A stretch of 35,892 nt of DNA from a bacterium. Its GTDB lineage: Bacteria > Electryoneota > AABM5-125-24 > Hatepunaeales > Hatepunaeaceae. Position numbers and translations under genes: made by a program. Each line of letters starts with the position of its first letter. Position 1 is the stretch's first letter. This document shows, piece by piece, positions 17,467 to 25,911 of the stretch. The DNA lies in contig JAIPJL010000020.1 of the NCBI GenBank assembly GCA_021734165.1, forward strand, positions 1 to 35,892, given 5' to 3'. The notes below the pieces were generated by a model. It saw only the letters and a program-made list of their open reading frames with translations. It had not been told where the DNA came from and did not search any database.

Positions 17467-18071
17467 CAGGAAAAAAATACCCGGTTTTGATACTTGCAGC
17501 AGGACTATCAACACGTATGGGCTTTCCTAAGTTGCTGCTCGCTGAGAATAATGAGCTTCTCTTTGAACGTATGATAAATAATCTACACTTAACAAACTGG
17601 AGTAAGATAGGAATTGTTCTATCCGTTTCGGAACTGTCGGATTTCGTTTTAAAAAGGCAGCCTGATATAAGTGTAATCCACAATCAATTTCCAGAGCGCG
17701 GAATGATCTCTTCAATCAGGCTTGGCTTGAAATGGGCTGGTGAGATCGGTGAAGGAATATTAACTTTGCCTATTGATCATCCTCTAATCGGTCGAAAAAC
17801 ATTTGATATTCTTCACCATGAAGCTTCACCTGATAACATATCGATACCGGTATTTCAAGGCAGACGTGGTCATCCAACTTGGTGGGGAAAAGCATACTGG
17901 AATTATCTGAATGATAAAATTGCCGATCATGGTGCTAATGCGGTACTTCGTTTACCTGATGTAAACATTAAGGAAATACCCGTTGATGATGAAGGGGTGT
18001 TAATTAATATAAACACACCTGAAATTGCGGAGCAACATAATTTAAAAAGGTATTTAGAGACAAATGATTGA
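17463..18071 (+). CDS. MocA-like nucleotidyltransferase
   Basis: MobA-like NTP transferase of 202 residues. The nucleotide-binding N terminus is VLILAAGLSTRMGFPKLLL (residues 8-26), with the LAAGxSxRMGxxK consensus complete. LPIDHPLIG corresponds to the metal-binding Asp region, and RGHPTWWGK plus NINTPEIAE are the usual C-terminal motifs. The closest described role is MocA, which adds CMP to molybdopterin to make MCD for xanthine-oxidase-family enzymes. The overlap with xdhC downstream (eight bases) supports that role. Start overlaps the glycosyltransferase stop (ATGA). Other sugar or cofactor nucleotidyltransferase roles cannot be excluded. Confidence 0.82.
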   Translation: MTGKKYPVLILAAGLSTRMGFPKLLLAENNELLFERMINNLHLTNWSKIGIVLSVSELSDFVLKRQPDISVIHNQFPERGMISSIRLGLKWAGEIGEGILTLPIDHPLIGRKTFDILHHEASPDNISIPVFQGRRGHPTWWGKAYWNYLNDKIADHGANAVLRLPDVNIKEIPVDDEGVLININTPEIAEQHNLKRYLETND

Positions 18072-18876
18072 TATACATGACAGCGATCCTGGAAGATTAA
18101 TATGTGAAGCTGCCGAACGCCTTGAAAGACGTGAGAATTTTGCTATGGTGACAATAGTTTCAGTTTCCGGCTCAACCCCCCGCAAGCCTGGCTCAAGGAT
18201 GTTAGTCTCTCCGAATGGCAGCATAATTGGATCTGTTGGTGGAGGCGCAGTCGATAAACTGTCCATCAAAGCAGCGTTGAAAGCCTTAAACACCGGAAAC
18301 ACAGAGTTTATTGAACTTAATTTTGACAGTGAGGAAGAAAGTCGAACCGGAATGATCTGTGGTGGTAAAGTCAAGGTTTTGATTGAACCCTTCGGCGCTG
18401 GTCCGAAGCTGTTTCTGTTCGGAGCGGGACATGTCGGTCATGCAACTGCACGTTTAATTGTTGATATAGGTTTTGATCTGACAGTTCTGGATTCTCGGAA
18501 GGAGTGGGCTAACACGGAGCGTTTCCCGGCGTCAGCGATTAAAGTTGACAAAATTGAAAAACTATCAGAAGAACTCATAACAACGGATCGTGATTTTATC
18601 CTCGTAATGACTCACAGCCACAATGAGGATTTCAAAGCGGTTATCCGGTTATTGAAAAAACCGTTTTACTATTTAGGAGTTATCGGTAGTCCGAGCAAGG
18701 CTGCGGATATTCGTAAAAGACTTGCGCAAGAAGGTTTTACCAAAGAGGAGATCGCACGCATAACCTGCCCAATCGGCATAAAGATCGGCTCTCACACGCC
18801 TGCTGAAATTGCTGTTTCAGTGGCTGCTCAACTGATAGAGTTGCGTAACAAATGGGAAAAGGATATAATCGGCTGA
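18064..18876 (+). CDS. xdhC: XdhC/CoxI-family maturation factor
   Basis: Chaperone that binds molybdenum cofactor and promotes its sulfuration and insertion into xanthine dehydrogenase-type enzymes; 270 residues. The N-terminal domain has VSGSTPRKPGSRM, IIGSVGGGAVD and the conserved Cys in GMICGGKVKVLIEP (C99). The C-terminal Rossmann domain begins LFLFGAGHVGHATARL (residues 117-131) and includes VIGSPSKAADIR and the final IGSHTPAEIAVSVAAQL. The gene overlaps the MocA-like gene by eight bases and ends five bases before the acyltransferase gene. No hydroxylase subunit gene is in the window, so the client enzyme must be encoded elsewhere. Confidence 0.9.
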   Translation: MIDIHDSDPGRLICEAAERLERRENFAMVTIVSVSGSTPRKPGSRMLVSPNGSIIGSVGGGAVDKLSIKAALKALNTGNTEFIELNFDSEEESRTGMICGGKVKVLIEPFGAGPKLFLFGAGHVGHATARLIVDIGFDLTVLDSRKEWANTERFPASAIKVDKIEKLSEELITTDRDFILVMTHSHNEDFKAVIRLLKKPFYYLGVIGSPSKAADIRKRLAQEGFTKEEIARITCPIGIKIGSHTPAEIAVSVAAQLIELRNKWEKDIIG

Positions 18877-18880
18877 GTCA

Positions 18881-19558
18881 ATGAGTAAGGTCAGAAAAAA
18901 ACTGAAAGACTGGCTGATCCTTAAGTTGAGCAGCCTGCTTGGTCCTTTGGTTATTCGCTTTTTTGGTTTGTCATGTCGTTTCAAAGTGGAAGGAGAGGAT
19001 AAAATCTTTCAGGCTAGTGAAGAAGGCAAACCTGTAATCCTGGCTTTCTGGCATGGACGCATGCTACTGCCGATATATCATTTTCGTAATCGTGGCATAT
19101 CCTCGCTGGTGAGCTATCACATCGACGGTGAAGCGATCACTCGCACTGTTCAAAGATTAGGTTATGTGATCAGACGCGGTTCACCCAAACTGGGAGGTCG
19201 TGAAGGTTTTTTTTCGATGCTCAGAGACCTGAAAAACGGTAAAATAGTGTCCGTATTCCCGGATGGCCCAAAGGGTCCAAGACATAAGCTCAAGGATGGT
19301 GTGCTTCAATTGGCTCGGCTTTCAGGAGCTGTTGTCTTTCCGATCAGCTATTCTGCTGAGAAACACTGGCTTGCGGGAAGCTGGGATCGCTTTATGATAT
19401 TGAAACCACTCAGCCGCGCTTTGATTATAGTCGGAGATCCGCTCACAGTACCAAGAAAGATAACCGACGACGAAGTTGAAGATTACCGCATAAAAATCGA
19501 AAACGCACTAACTGAAGTCGAAAGTGAAGTTGATTACCGTATGGGCGTTACAACATAA
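18881..19558 (+). CDS. DUF374 lysophospholipid acyltransferase-like protein
   Basis: Member of the DUF374 branch of the lysophospholipid/LpxL acyltransferase superfamily, 225 residues. Present are FWHGRMLLPIYHF (H58, the HxxxxD-like catalytic histidine region), LVSYHIDGE, RRGSPKLGG and FPDGPKGPRHKL (substrate phosphate site). A hydrophobic N-terminal segment (LILKLSSLLGPLVIRFFG) could attach it to the membrane. Together with lpxK 15 bases downstream this suggests acylation of lipid A or a related lipid; that is an inference from context. Confidence 0.85.
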   Translation: MSKVRKKLKDWLILKLSSLLGPLVIRFFGLSCRFKVEGEDKIFQASEEGKPVILAFWHGRMLLPIYHFRNRGISSLVSYHIDGEAITRTVQRLGYVIRRGSPKLGGREGFFSMLRDLKNGKIVSVFPDGPKGPRHKLKDGVLQLARLSGAVVFPISYSAEKHWLAGSWDRFMILKPLSRALIIVGDPLTVPRKITDDEVEDYRIKIENALTEVESEVDYRMGVTT

Positions 19559-19573
19559 GATGGAAACCGTATT

Positions 19574-20635
19574 ATGAAACCACATGGCTGCCTCTGGCCA
19601 CTCAGTATCCCTTATCAAGCTGCCGTTCAGGTACGCAACAGACTGTATGACATTGGCGTATTAAAATCACAAAGTGTTAACGCTCCGGTAATCAGCGTAG
19701 GCAACATCTCCGTTGGAGGCACAGGTAAAACCCCTACGGTAATTCATCTATTAGAGCGTATTCGCAGACTGAGCGCAGGCAGAAAGATCAAAACCGCCGT
19801 TGTCAGCAGAGGGTATAAAGGGTTAGGAGGGGGAACTCAGGTTGTCGCTGACGGCAGAAAGCAGCTTGTTGATTTTATGACAGCAGGTGACGAGCCTGTT
19901 ATGATTGCCGAAGCTTCACCCGGAACGATTGTCATAACCGACGCCAACCGTGTGCGCGGCTGCGCGAAGGCAATCGATGAACTGAAAGCTAACCTGATAC
20001 TGCTTGACGATGGTTTTCAGCATCGCAGGCTAAACCGCAACCTTGACATTGTGCTGTTAGACGGTAGAAATCCACTCGGCAACAACCGACTGCTTCCGGC
20101 AGGATTTTTAAGGGAACCGGCGTCATCATTGAAGCGAGCGGATTTGATCGTGTTGTCGAAGGCTGTCGGAAATGATGAAGAACTCGCAGATCGCGCTAAG
20201 AAACTTGGTGAGCTACTTAAAAAGCCGGTAATTGCGACGCGGATGGTTAAGAAATACTGGCGTAGGCTTGACGGATCGGAGCTGTTGCAAGTTGAAGAGA
20301 TAAAGGGTAAGAAAACGCTGGCGTTTGCTGGGATCGCCCGACCGGAATACTTCTTTGATGACGTTGTGCAGCTTGGAGCCGATCTCGTCAGGTCGATTCC
20401 GCTTCCGGATCATTGCAGTTACAGCAAAGCTCAGCTTGATTATATATCGATGGAGTACGTTCGTGCAAAGTCAGAATGGCTGGTTACAACCTCCAAAGAT
20501 GCCCTGAAACTTCCTGCAATTATGCGTTTCCTGCCCGTTTATTATCTTGATACGGAGATAGAAGTTGTAGCAGGTGGTGATGTATTAGATGAGATGCTGC
20601 TTAAAACGATAAATGAGTTTGGGAGTGAGAAGTGA
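19574..20635 (+). CDS. lpxK: Tetraacyldisaccharide 4'-kinase
   Basis: Phosphorylates the 4' position of the lipid A precursor disaccharide to give lipid IVA, at the inner membrane; 353 residues, normal length. The P-loop is GNISVGGTGKTP (43-54). LDDGFQHRRLNRNLDIVLLDG carries the catalytic Asp/His region; RLLPAGFLREP and the C-terminal TSKDALKLP are also typical. It is the clearest sign in the window of an outer membrane with lipopolysaccharide. No other lpx gene is adjacent. It is last in the operon that starts at 15850; no clear terminator follows. Confidence 0.95.
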   Translation: MKPHGCLWPLSIPYQAAVQVRNRLYDIGVLKSQSVNAPVISVGNISVGGTGKTPTVIHLLERIRRLSAGRKIKTAVVSRGYKGLGGGTQVVADGRKQLVDFMTAGDEPVMIAEASPGTIVITDANRVRGCAKAIDELKANLILLDDGFQHRRLNRNLDIVLLDGRNPLGNNRLLPAGFLREPASSLKRADLIVLSKAVGNDEELADRAKKLGELLKKPVIATRMVKKYWRRLDGSELLQVEEIKGKKTLAFAGIARPEYFFDDVVQLGADLVRSIPLPDHCSYSKAQLDYISMEYVRAKSEWLVTTSKDALKLPAIMRFLPVYYLDTEIEVVAGGDVLDEMLLKTINEFGSEK

Positions 20636-20655
20636 TGGAGATTGTCATTTAGAAT

Positions 20656-20672
20656 AAACATTCTTGTTTGTC
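20656..20672 (+). repeat. Second copy of the A/T-rich hairpin repeat
   Basis: AAACATTCTTGTTTGTC, identical to 13861-13877. As there, it follows closely behind a stop codon (lpxK). Only a 4-bp AAAC/GTTT stem remains here because the preceding bases differ. Confidence 0.6.
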
Positions 20673-20707
20673 ATGTTTGTAAAAATCTTACTTCGATCCG
20701 TTCATTT

Positions 20708-20736
20708 GTGACATACAACACACATTAGAGTAAAAT
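20708..20736 (+). promoter_or_regulatory. Promoter candidate for the two-module secreted protein
   Basis: GTGACA (20708-20713), 17 bases, TAAAAT (20731-20736); each hexamer differs from consensus at one position. The 22 bases 20701-20722 resemble 28095-28116 upstream of the LVIVD gene (19 of 22 identical). Confidence 0.5.
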
Positions 20737-20811
20737 TATGATTATATTGAAGTAAGCCAACTTGCAAATTTAAACAGCGATAATGTAGTCTTCAAAATTT
20801 TGAGGTTTATT

Positions 20812-21732
20812 ATGTTCCGACTGTTTACAGTACTTCTTATCATTCTGTCCTTAAATCAACTCATCATTGCACAACCTTTCGACAGTTTTACCGTGATCCC
20901 TGAAAATCCGATTGAAGGTGAAGATATAGTAACCAAGTTTGAGGGAGAGTTCAATCATACGGGATTCGATATTTACACTGAAGATTTTGAGATAGGTGAT
21001 CATGAACTATCGATTATTATAGGAATTATCGATTACGGTGTAGGTGGTCAGATGATTACTCCGTTCAAGCATAACCATATCTGGGGTGAGCTTGACGAAG
21101 GTGAATGGGAGTTGAATACTTTGGTTAGGTTTTATTACTGGTATGAGGAGGAAATGGAAGATCCTGAACTTGAAGATCAGTTTTCCTGGCAGTATGGATT
21201 TGATGTTGGTGAGGCTGAAGATGAAGTCAGGTTTTACATGGAGTTTCGAAGAGGCTGGCAGCTAATTTCCTTTCCGATTATACCAAATGAACGTGATGTT
21301 ACTGAATTATTCGCCGAACTCGCTGAAGATGACGATCGTTTTTCCCTGAAAGACTGCAATGGAAATTTTTATTACCCAAGATATGATTTTAATAGCATAA
21401 CGGAATGGGAACCTTTACAGGCATATTCCTTGAAATTAGGGGGATACTACAGAGAAATTATATTTACTGGTTGCCACCACGAAGAGAGAATGGAAACACC
21501 GATACAACTAACTGAGGGCTGGAATTTCGTTGCCTATCTTCCCGACAGAGAAATCCCCGCAGAGACTGCTTTCCGAAATATTAGCGAGCAATTGGTAATG
21601 GCTAAGGATTGCAGCGGAAATTTCTATAGTCCTGAAAACAACTATTGTAACATGTATCCACTGAAAAGACGACAAGGTTATTTTGTCAAGGTCAGCGAGG
21701 ATTGTGAATTAGTCTGGAACACTGAAGAATAA
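20812..21732 (+). CDS. Secreted protein with two tandem GW-type modules, function unknown
   Basis: Secreted protein of 306 residues. Signal peptide about 1-20 (MFRLFTVLLIILSLNQLIIA). The second half has two related modules of about 90 residues: RGWQLISFP (147-155) then KDCNGNFYYP (180-189); and EGWNFVAYLP (235-244) then KDCSGNFYSP (265-274) and GYFVKV. Such GW-N-(L/F)-(V/I)-S-(Y/F)-P segments are common in FCB secreted proteins, with no firm function known to me. Unlike its neighbours it has no T9SS sorting domain, so it may remain periplasmic or leave otherwise. The ATG at 20812 has TGAGG nine bases upstream; a TTG at 20800 in the same frame overlaps that site and is rejected. Confidence 0.75.
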   Translation: MFRLFTVLLIILSLNQLIIAQPFDSFTVIPENPIEGEDIVTKFEGEFNHTGFDIYTEDFEIGDHELSIIIGIIDYGVGGQMITPFKHNHIWGELDEGEWELNTLVRFYYWYEEEMEDPELEDQFSWQYGFDVGEAEDEVRFYMEFRRGWQLISFPIIPNERDVTELFAELAEDDDRFSLKDCNGNFYYPRYDFNSITEWEPLQAYSLKLGGYYREIIFTGCHHEERMETPIQLTEGWNFVAYLPDREIPAETAFRNISEQLVMAKDCSGNFYSPENNYCNMYPLKRRQGYFVKVSEDCELVWNTEE

Positions 21733-21760
21733 CTTAGTTATTAAGTTGAAAATAAGTGGC

Positions 21761-21929
21761 GTCATGTGTCCTCGATACTTTTGAGATATTACCTTTATGT
21801 GTCATTCCGGCGAAAGCCGGAATCCATAATGTTAGCATTATTAAGTGCTTAGCTTGTCTGGGTTCCTACCTTCGCAGGAATGAAGATCTTAATCTTCTAA
21901 ATATTTCAAAGGCCTCGGGGACATGTGAC
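21761..21929. repeat. 169-bp element with 29-bp imperfect terminal inverted repeats
   Basis: Arm 21761-21789 and the reverse complement of 21901-21929 agree at 22 of 29 positions without gaps. The interior holds the VIPAKAGIH-type palindrome, so one repeat appears to sit inside another. No transposase reading frame fits inside. Confidence 0.65.
21801..21884. repeat. VIPAKAGIH-type dispersed palindromic repeat
   Basis: GTCATTCCGGCGAAAGCCGG leads an 8-bp stem with GAAA loop (21804-21823). About 35 bases on, TTCCTACCTTCGCAGGAATG gives the matching inverted half. When translated the first half reads CVIPAKAGIH, a well-known artefact of this widespread bacterial repeat class. Confidence 0.75.
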
Positions 21930-21974
21930 AGCACTCTAAAATTATTTGCGAATTTAAACAGTTTTACGGACAAT

Positions 21975-22015
21975 CCTCCCCCTTACGGAGTAGGGGGGAA
22001 TTAAAGGGGGGTTTC
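21975..22015. repeat. C/G-rich dispersed repeat
   Basis: TCCCCCTTA pairs with TAGGGGGGA (one G-T mismatch) around CGGAG, followed by a second G tract after AATTAAAG. This is a common dispersed-repeat type in bacterial genomes. Confidence 0.5.
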
Positions 22016-22072
22016 CTTAGTTAAAACGACTTTTAACTACTAACTATTCTGTTTTTTGGGGAGATTCGGCTC

Positions 22073-23707
22073 ATGAAAAACATCACATCACTACTTTGCC
22101 TGTTCTGCATAGTAATTCTCACCAGCTCCGCCACCGCAGACGTCTGGATACCGCCCTGGGGTGAAGCGGTTTATGATTCCATTCACATCGATATCAATGT
22201 CCGGGAAAACCAGACTGTCCTGGAAGTCACTACCATGACAGGAGTCAGAAAACTCGTCAGCGACGATTATTTGCTTCATTTTGCGCGCGGTTCCATGATT
22301 GGGAATCTCCACGAAGAGAGCGCCGAAGCCAACGTCTCCGACCAATTGACGTCCTTCGAAGCGGACGGCGATCTGATTGAACTGACCTACTTAAGCACTC
22401 TCGCTCAAGAGGAGGAGCTCTCACTCTCGGTTTACAGCAGATATGTTTATAACCATGACAATCCGCAGGAAGCCTTAAACCAGTTTATTTTCAGTCAGGT
22501 TTTCCAACGAACATCCGATGATTCAGCATGGTGGTGGGCGGACTGTACTCCAGTCTATGAAGATGCCGGTGTGCAGGTTGCTGTTAAATCAAATATCGAA
22601 ATAACTGCTTGGACATGGAATTCAGTGAACGACAGTTGGGGAAGACCTGTTTCCGGTGAAGGTTTTTCTGCTGACGGAGAAATGTACTATTCATGGTATA
22701 GGGATTCGGAATGGCTCGGATACCAGATGAAGATCGTGCTTGACAACGAAGGAGCAACGGCTGATTCTCTCTTCGAGGATGTCTTATACGAACTTACACC
22801 TGAAATTCGCTTAAGAACTCCCGATTTGATCCTCGAAGAAGATGTGAGAATCACTCTCTCAAAATATCCTGATTACCCCGAAACTGATAATTACGATTAT
22901 TACATGGTGGCGGACATCAGCCTGAATCCCAATCTGGCGCTGGACCTCGCCCCCATGTGGTTGTGGTTTCCGAATGATCAGACAGTTAGTCCGGAAGTTC
23001 AGTTAAAAGGATATTTTGCGAAGGGAGCATGGGGACATTTTCCCGAAGAATATCGCGAGCAGTCACTTGAAGTCAGACAGGGACGAGTGAATGATCAGGA
23101 CGGTTTCTACATTAAGATACCGACGCTTGAGGTTAAATTTCAGGATCCGAACAATATCTGGTTCTGGAGCGATCCCAATCTGCATGTCGAGGTATGCCAG
23201 GACGTCAATTGCAACTCAGCACGTTTTATCCTGATCACTGCGCCTCTCGAACCGTCACGCATACGTTTTACCATCCCTGACTGGAAATACTTCAACACCT
23301 GGGAGAATCCGCTTGAAGAGGTTAGTATTGAGCGCCAGAGAATCGGCAACGTCCTGACATTCAGCGGTAACTGTCCCGAACCCGGAATCGCCGGCGTAAC
23401 CTGGAGTAGTGAATCCGCGCCTGAACAGGAACCCGACCTGCCAGAACGATTCGAGCTGACAGGAATCTACCCCAATCCCTTCAACTCAACCACGACGATC
23501 AGCTACACTCTGCCACAGCAGTCAGATGTCTCGCTTTCGGTTTACGATCCACTTGGTCAGAGAGTAGCAACATTGCTGAATGGAAATGAAAATGCAGGAT
23601 ATCATTCAGTTAATCTGAACGCAAACGACCTGCCGTCAGGACTGTATCTCGTCAGATTGACTGCGTCAGGGTATGTTTTTACAGAGAAGGTGATGTTAAT
23701 CAAATAA
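22073..23707 (+). CDS. Secreted T9SS cargo protein, function unknown
   Basis: Secreted protein of 544 residues. Signal peptide about 1-22 (LLCLFCIVILTSSATA). The body, about 23-460, is rich in Trp and Asp (WWWADCTPVYED, YSWYRDSEWLGYQM, PMWLWFPNDQ) and looks beta-rich; I recognise no domain. Two parts with strongly aromatic segments might bind carbohydrate, but nothing proves it. The type A T9SS sorting domain occupies 466-544, starting YPNPFNSTTTI and ending VFTEKVMLIK. GGGGAG lies upstream of the ATG. The next gene starts 13 bases after the stop with its own strong ribosome binding site, so the two are probably co-transcribed. Confidence 0.8.
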   Translation: MKNITSLLCLFCIVILTSSATADVWIPPWGEAVYDSIHIDINVRENQTVLEVTTMTGVRKLVSDDYLLHFARGSMIGNLHEESAEANVSDQLTSFEADGDLIELTYLSTLAQEEELSLSVYSRYVYNHDNPQEALNQFIFSQVFQRTSDDSAWWWADCTPVYEDAGVQVAVKSNIEITAWTWNSVNDSWGRPVSGEGFSADGEMYYSWYRDSEWLGYQMKIVLDNEGATADSLFEDVLYELTPEIRLRTPDLILEEDVRITLSKYPDYPETDNYDYYMVADISLNPNLALDLAPMWLWFPNDQTVSPEVQLKGYFAKGAWGHFPEEYREQSLEVRQGRVNDQDGFYIKIPTLEVKFQDPNNIWFWSDPNLHVEVCQDVNCNSARFILITAPLEPSRIRFTIPDWKYFNTWENPLEEVSIERQRIGNVLTFSGNCPEPGIAGVTWSSESAPEQEPDLPERFELTGIYPNPFNSTTTISYTLPQQSDVSLSVYDPLGQRVATLLNGNENAGYHSVNLNANDLPSGLYLVRLTASGYVFTEKVMLIK

Positions 23708-23720
23708 GGAGGATTTAAAA

Positions 23721-25835
23721 ATGAAATACTCACGTCTATCATTCCTATTTATCCTGTTTGTCCTGATATTTTATACTTCTTCGCTTACTGCAAGGACTGA
23801 AATTCAGCGGATCGGCTGGACGATGAATCTATGGGCACGTGTTGTAGATATAGATATTCAAGGAGATTATGTGTATCTAATTGACTACCAAACAGGAATT
23901 ATCGTCATGGACGTTTCCGATCCTGCTAACCCGAAATGCGTGGATGTTTTTAACAATCCTGAAAAGTCAGATGGCATTCTAATTAACAGAGAGCGAGCCT
24001 ATGCTTCATCTGATCATGGTGCGATGATTCTAGATATCAGCGATCCTGAAAATGTTCGTCAGATTGGATATATAGATGAGAATTATCAGATATATGGTGG
24101 TTCAATAATGAATGATGTTGGTTATTTCGGCAGGTATATTGTAGATTTAAGTGATCTGGATCATCCTCTTACAACTTCAGATGATGAGATTCCATACTCG
24201 GTTTATGATACCGATGTTGATACGAATTATTATTATGTCGGAGGTCCGCAATATTTTTATATTTACAATTTATCCAATTTGGAAGATCCAAGACGTATTG
24301 GTTATTGTGAATTAGAAAGAGGACTTTCCGTACAAGCTGCTGGGGAATACATTTACGTAGCTACTTCAAATGGAGGATTGAGAGTCATCGATGCTACACG
24401 TCCCCAAAGACCGAACGTCATCGAGTCGGATACGGATACTCTGACCAATGTCTGGGTTGTGAAAACTGCTGGTGATTATGCTTATGCGGGAGGTTCTTTC
24501 GGACTATGCTCTGTGGATATTTCAGATAGAAGTCATCCGGTGTGTCTTAACGCGACAGGAACGCGGGTAAGGAGATTAGCTCTGCAGAATAACTATGCCT
24601 ATGGCACTGATCAGGACAAGCTTATGATTTTCGATATTTCAGATCCAGATAATCTCGTGCAGGTTTGCGATCATATGGAAGACAGGGGTGCAAGAGCGGT
24701 GGATGTGGTCGGTAATCTGGCTTATGTATCGTCAATCGGTTCGGACAGTCTTGGCTTGTACGTTTTGAATGTATCCGATCCTGCTAAACCGGAAATAATT
24801 GGTATTCTGAATAATAGTAAAAGGATGTATGAGATTGAAATCAGAGGTGATTATGCTTATACCGCCGCTTGGTCGAACGGTTTTAGGATAATAAATGTCG
24901 CTGATCCAGACAACATGTTTGAGATATATGAAAATCGATTTCATTATGCACAGCGTGTTACTCTAAATGGAGATTATGCTTTTGTTTCGACTAATAACGG
25001 GCGTAATTGCTATGAGCTTCATATTTTCGATATCTCTGATCCTGAAAACTGCGAGGAAATCCATGTAATGGAGGGAGAGTTCTGGACGTGCGCATCATCG
25101 GATGATCTGCTTTATGTATCGACTCCTGATTCGGGAATGCAAATATACAATATCAGCAATCCGGCTGAACCGGAACGAATTGCCAGCTATATGACATACA
25201 ACCGTGTTGAAGACATAGAATTATCGGACAATTTATGTTTCATTACAACAGGAGAAACGGGATTGAGAATTCTCGATGTATCGGTGCCTTCGGAACCGCG
25301 CTCAATAAGATTTTATAATACAATTGGAACAGCTTACGATATTGAAATAGAGGATAATCATGTTTATATATGTGATGGTGAATACGGTTTTCTTGTGCTC
25401 GATATTACTGACCCTGAACAGCCCGTAGAAATTGGTTATTCCTGTCAACCATTACAAGCAGAAAAAATTGAAGTTGAAAATGGTCTGGTATTTATTCCGG
25501 AAAATTACAGACTTGAGATTTATGACGCCCGTCTGGTATTGGGTGTAAAGAAAGAAAATATCAAAATACCAGATAATTATGAACTCCTGACCGCCTACCC
25601 CAATCCCTTCAACTCAACAACAACCATCACTTACGGACTCGCTAAATCAGCCCCTACGCGATTGATGCTCTATGATCTCACCGGACGCGAGGTTTTAACA
25701 CTATATGAAGGATTTAAACAGGCGGGTTGCCATACAGCAACTTTAACAGCGGGTGATCTGGCATCAGGACTATATTTCGTGAGGTTGAATGCAGGTGGAT
25801 TCAGGCAGTCAAGGAAGGTTGTGCTGGTCAGGTAG
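23721..25835 (+). CDS. LVIVD-repeat propeller protein with T9SS sorting domain
   Basis: Secreted protein of 704 residues. Signal peptide about 1-24. Residues about 40-620 are 14 LVIVD-type repeats of about 40-45 residues, for example VVKTAGDYAYAGG and LNVSDPAKPEIIG; the pattern is (I/V)xGDYAYVxxxxxGLxIxDISDPxxPxxxG. Fourteen units would make two seven-bladed beta-propellers; that is a structural inference. The sorting domain is 626-704 (YPNPFNSTTTI to KVVLVR). The ribosome binding site AAGGAGG is nearly ideal. It follows the unknown T9SS cargo gene by 13 bases. LVIVD proteins are usually surface-bound, possibly binding ligands or matrix; no enzymatic residues are known. Confidence 0.87.
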   Translation: MKYSRLSFLFILFVLIFYTSSLTARTEIQRIGWTMNLWARVVDIDIQGDYVYLIDYQTGIIVMDVSDPANPKCVDVFNNPEKSDGILINRERAYASSDHGAMILDISDPENVRQIGYIDENYQIYGGSIMNDVGYFGRYIVDLSDLDHPLTTSDDEIPYSVYDTDVDTNYYYVGGPQYFYIYNLSNLEDPRRIGYCELERGLSVQAAGEYIYVATSNGGLRVIDATRPQRPNVIESDTDTLTNVWVVKTAGDYAYAGGSFGLCSVDISDRSHPVCLNATGTRVRRLALQNNYAYGTDQDKLMIFDISDPDNLVQVCDHMEDRGARAVDVVGNLAYVSSIGSDSLGLYVLNVSDPAKPEIIGILNNSKRMYEIEIRGDYAYTAAWSNGFRIINVADPDNMFEIYENRFHYAQRVTLNGDYAFVSTNNGRNCYELHIFDISDPENCEEIHVMEGEFWTCASSDDLLYVSTPDSGMQIYNISNPAEPERIASYMTYNRVEDIELSDNLCFITTGETGLRILDVSVPSEPRSIRFYNTIGTAYDIEIEDNHVYICDGEYGFLVLDITDPEQPVEIGYSCQPLQAEKIEVENGLVFIPENYRLEIYDARLVLGVKKENIKIPDNYELLTAYPNPFNSTTTITYGLAKSAPTRLMLYDLTGREVLTLYEGFKQAGCHTATLTAGDLASGLYFVRLNAGGFRQSRKVVLVR

Positions 25836-25843
25836 AGTTCTGA

Positions 25844-25884
25844 GTTCAAGCTTCAGCTTGTTTTCTGCAACCTAAAGGTTGAAC
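25844..25884. repeat. Palindromic repeat with 17-bp arms
   Basis: Arm GTTCAAGCTTCAGCTTG (25844-25860), loop TTTTCTG, arm CAACCTAAAGGTTGAAC (25868-25884). The arms pair at 14 of 17 positions, and each arm is itself a small palindrome (CAAGCT/AGCTTG and CAACC/GGTTG). It follows the LVIVD gene stop by eight bases and may help termination. Confidence 0.7.
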
Positions 25885-25911
25885 ATGAAGTGCCTTTCAC
25901 TCTAAACTATG

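Larger units (their letters stand above)
21733..22072. other. Gene-free spacer made largely of nested dispersed repeats
   Basis: No real gene in this 340-base stretch. From left to right it holds a 29-base arm (21761-21789), a GAAA-capped hairpin of the VIPAKAGIH type (21804-21823), its partner sequence GGTTCCTACCTTCGCAGGAA (21863-21882 region), the opposing 29-base arm (21901-21929), a C/G-rich repeat (21975-22015) and a small hairpin AGTTAAAA-CGAC-TTTTAACT (22019-22038) before the next gene's GGGGAG ribosome binding site. A reading frame of 82 codons across it is a translation of the repeats. Confidence 0.75.

Noticed and set aside
21756-22004. 82-codon plus-strand reading frame
   Set aside because: It translates the VIPAKAGIH-type repeat and a C/G-rich repeat. 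No ribosome binding site, no protein-like composition.
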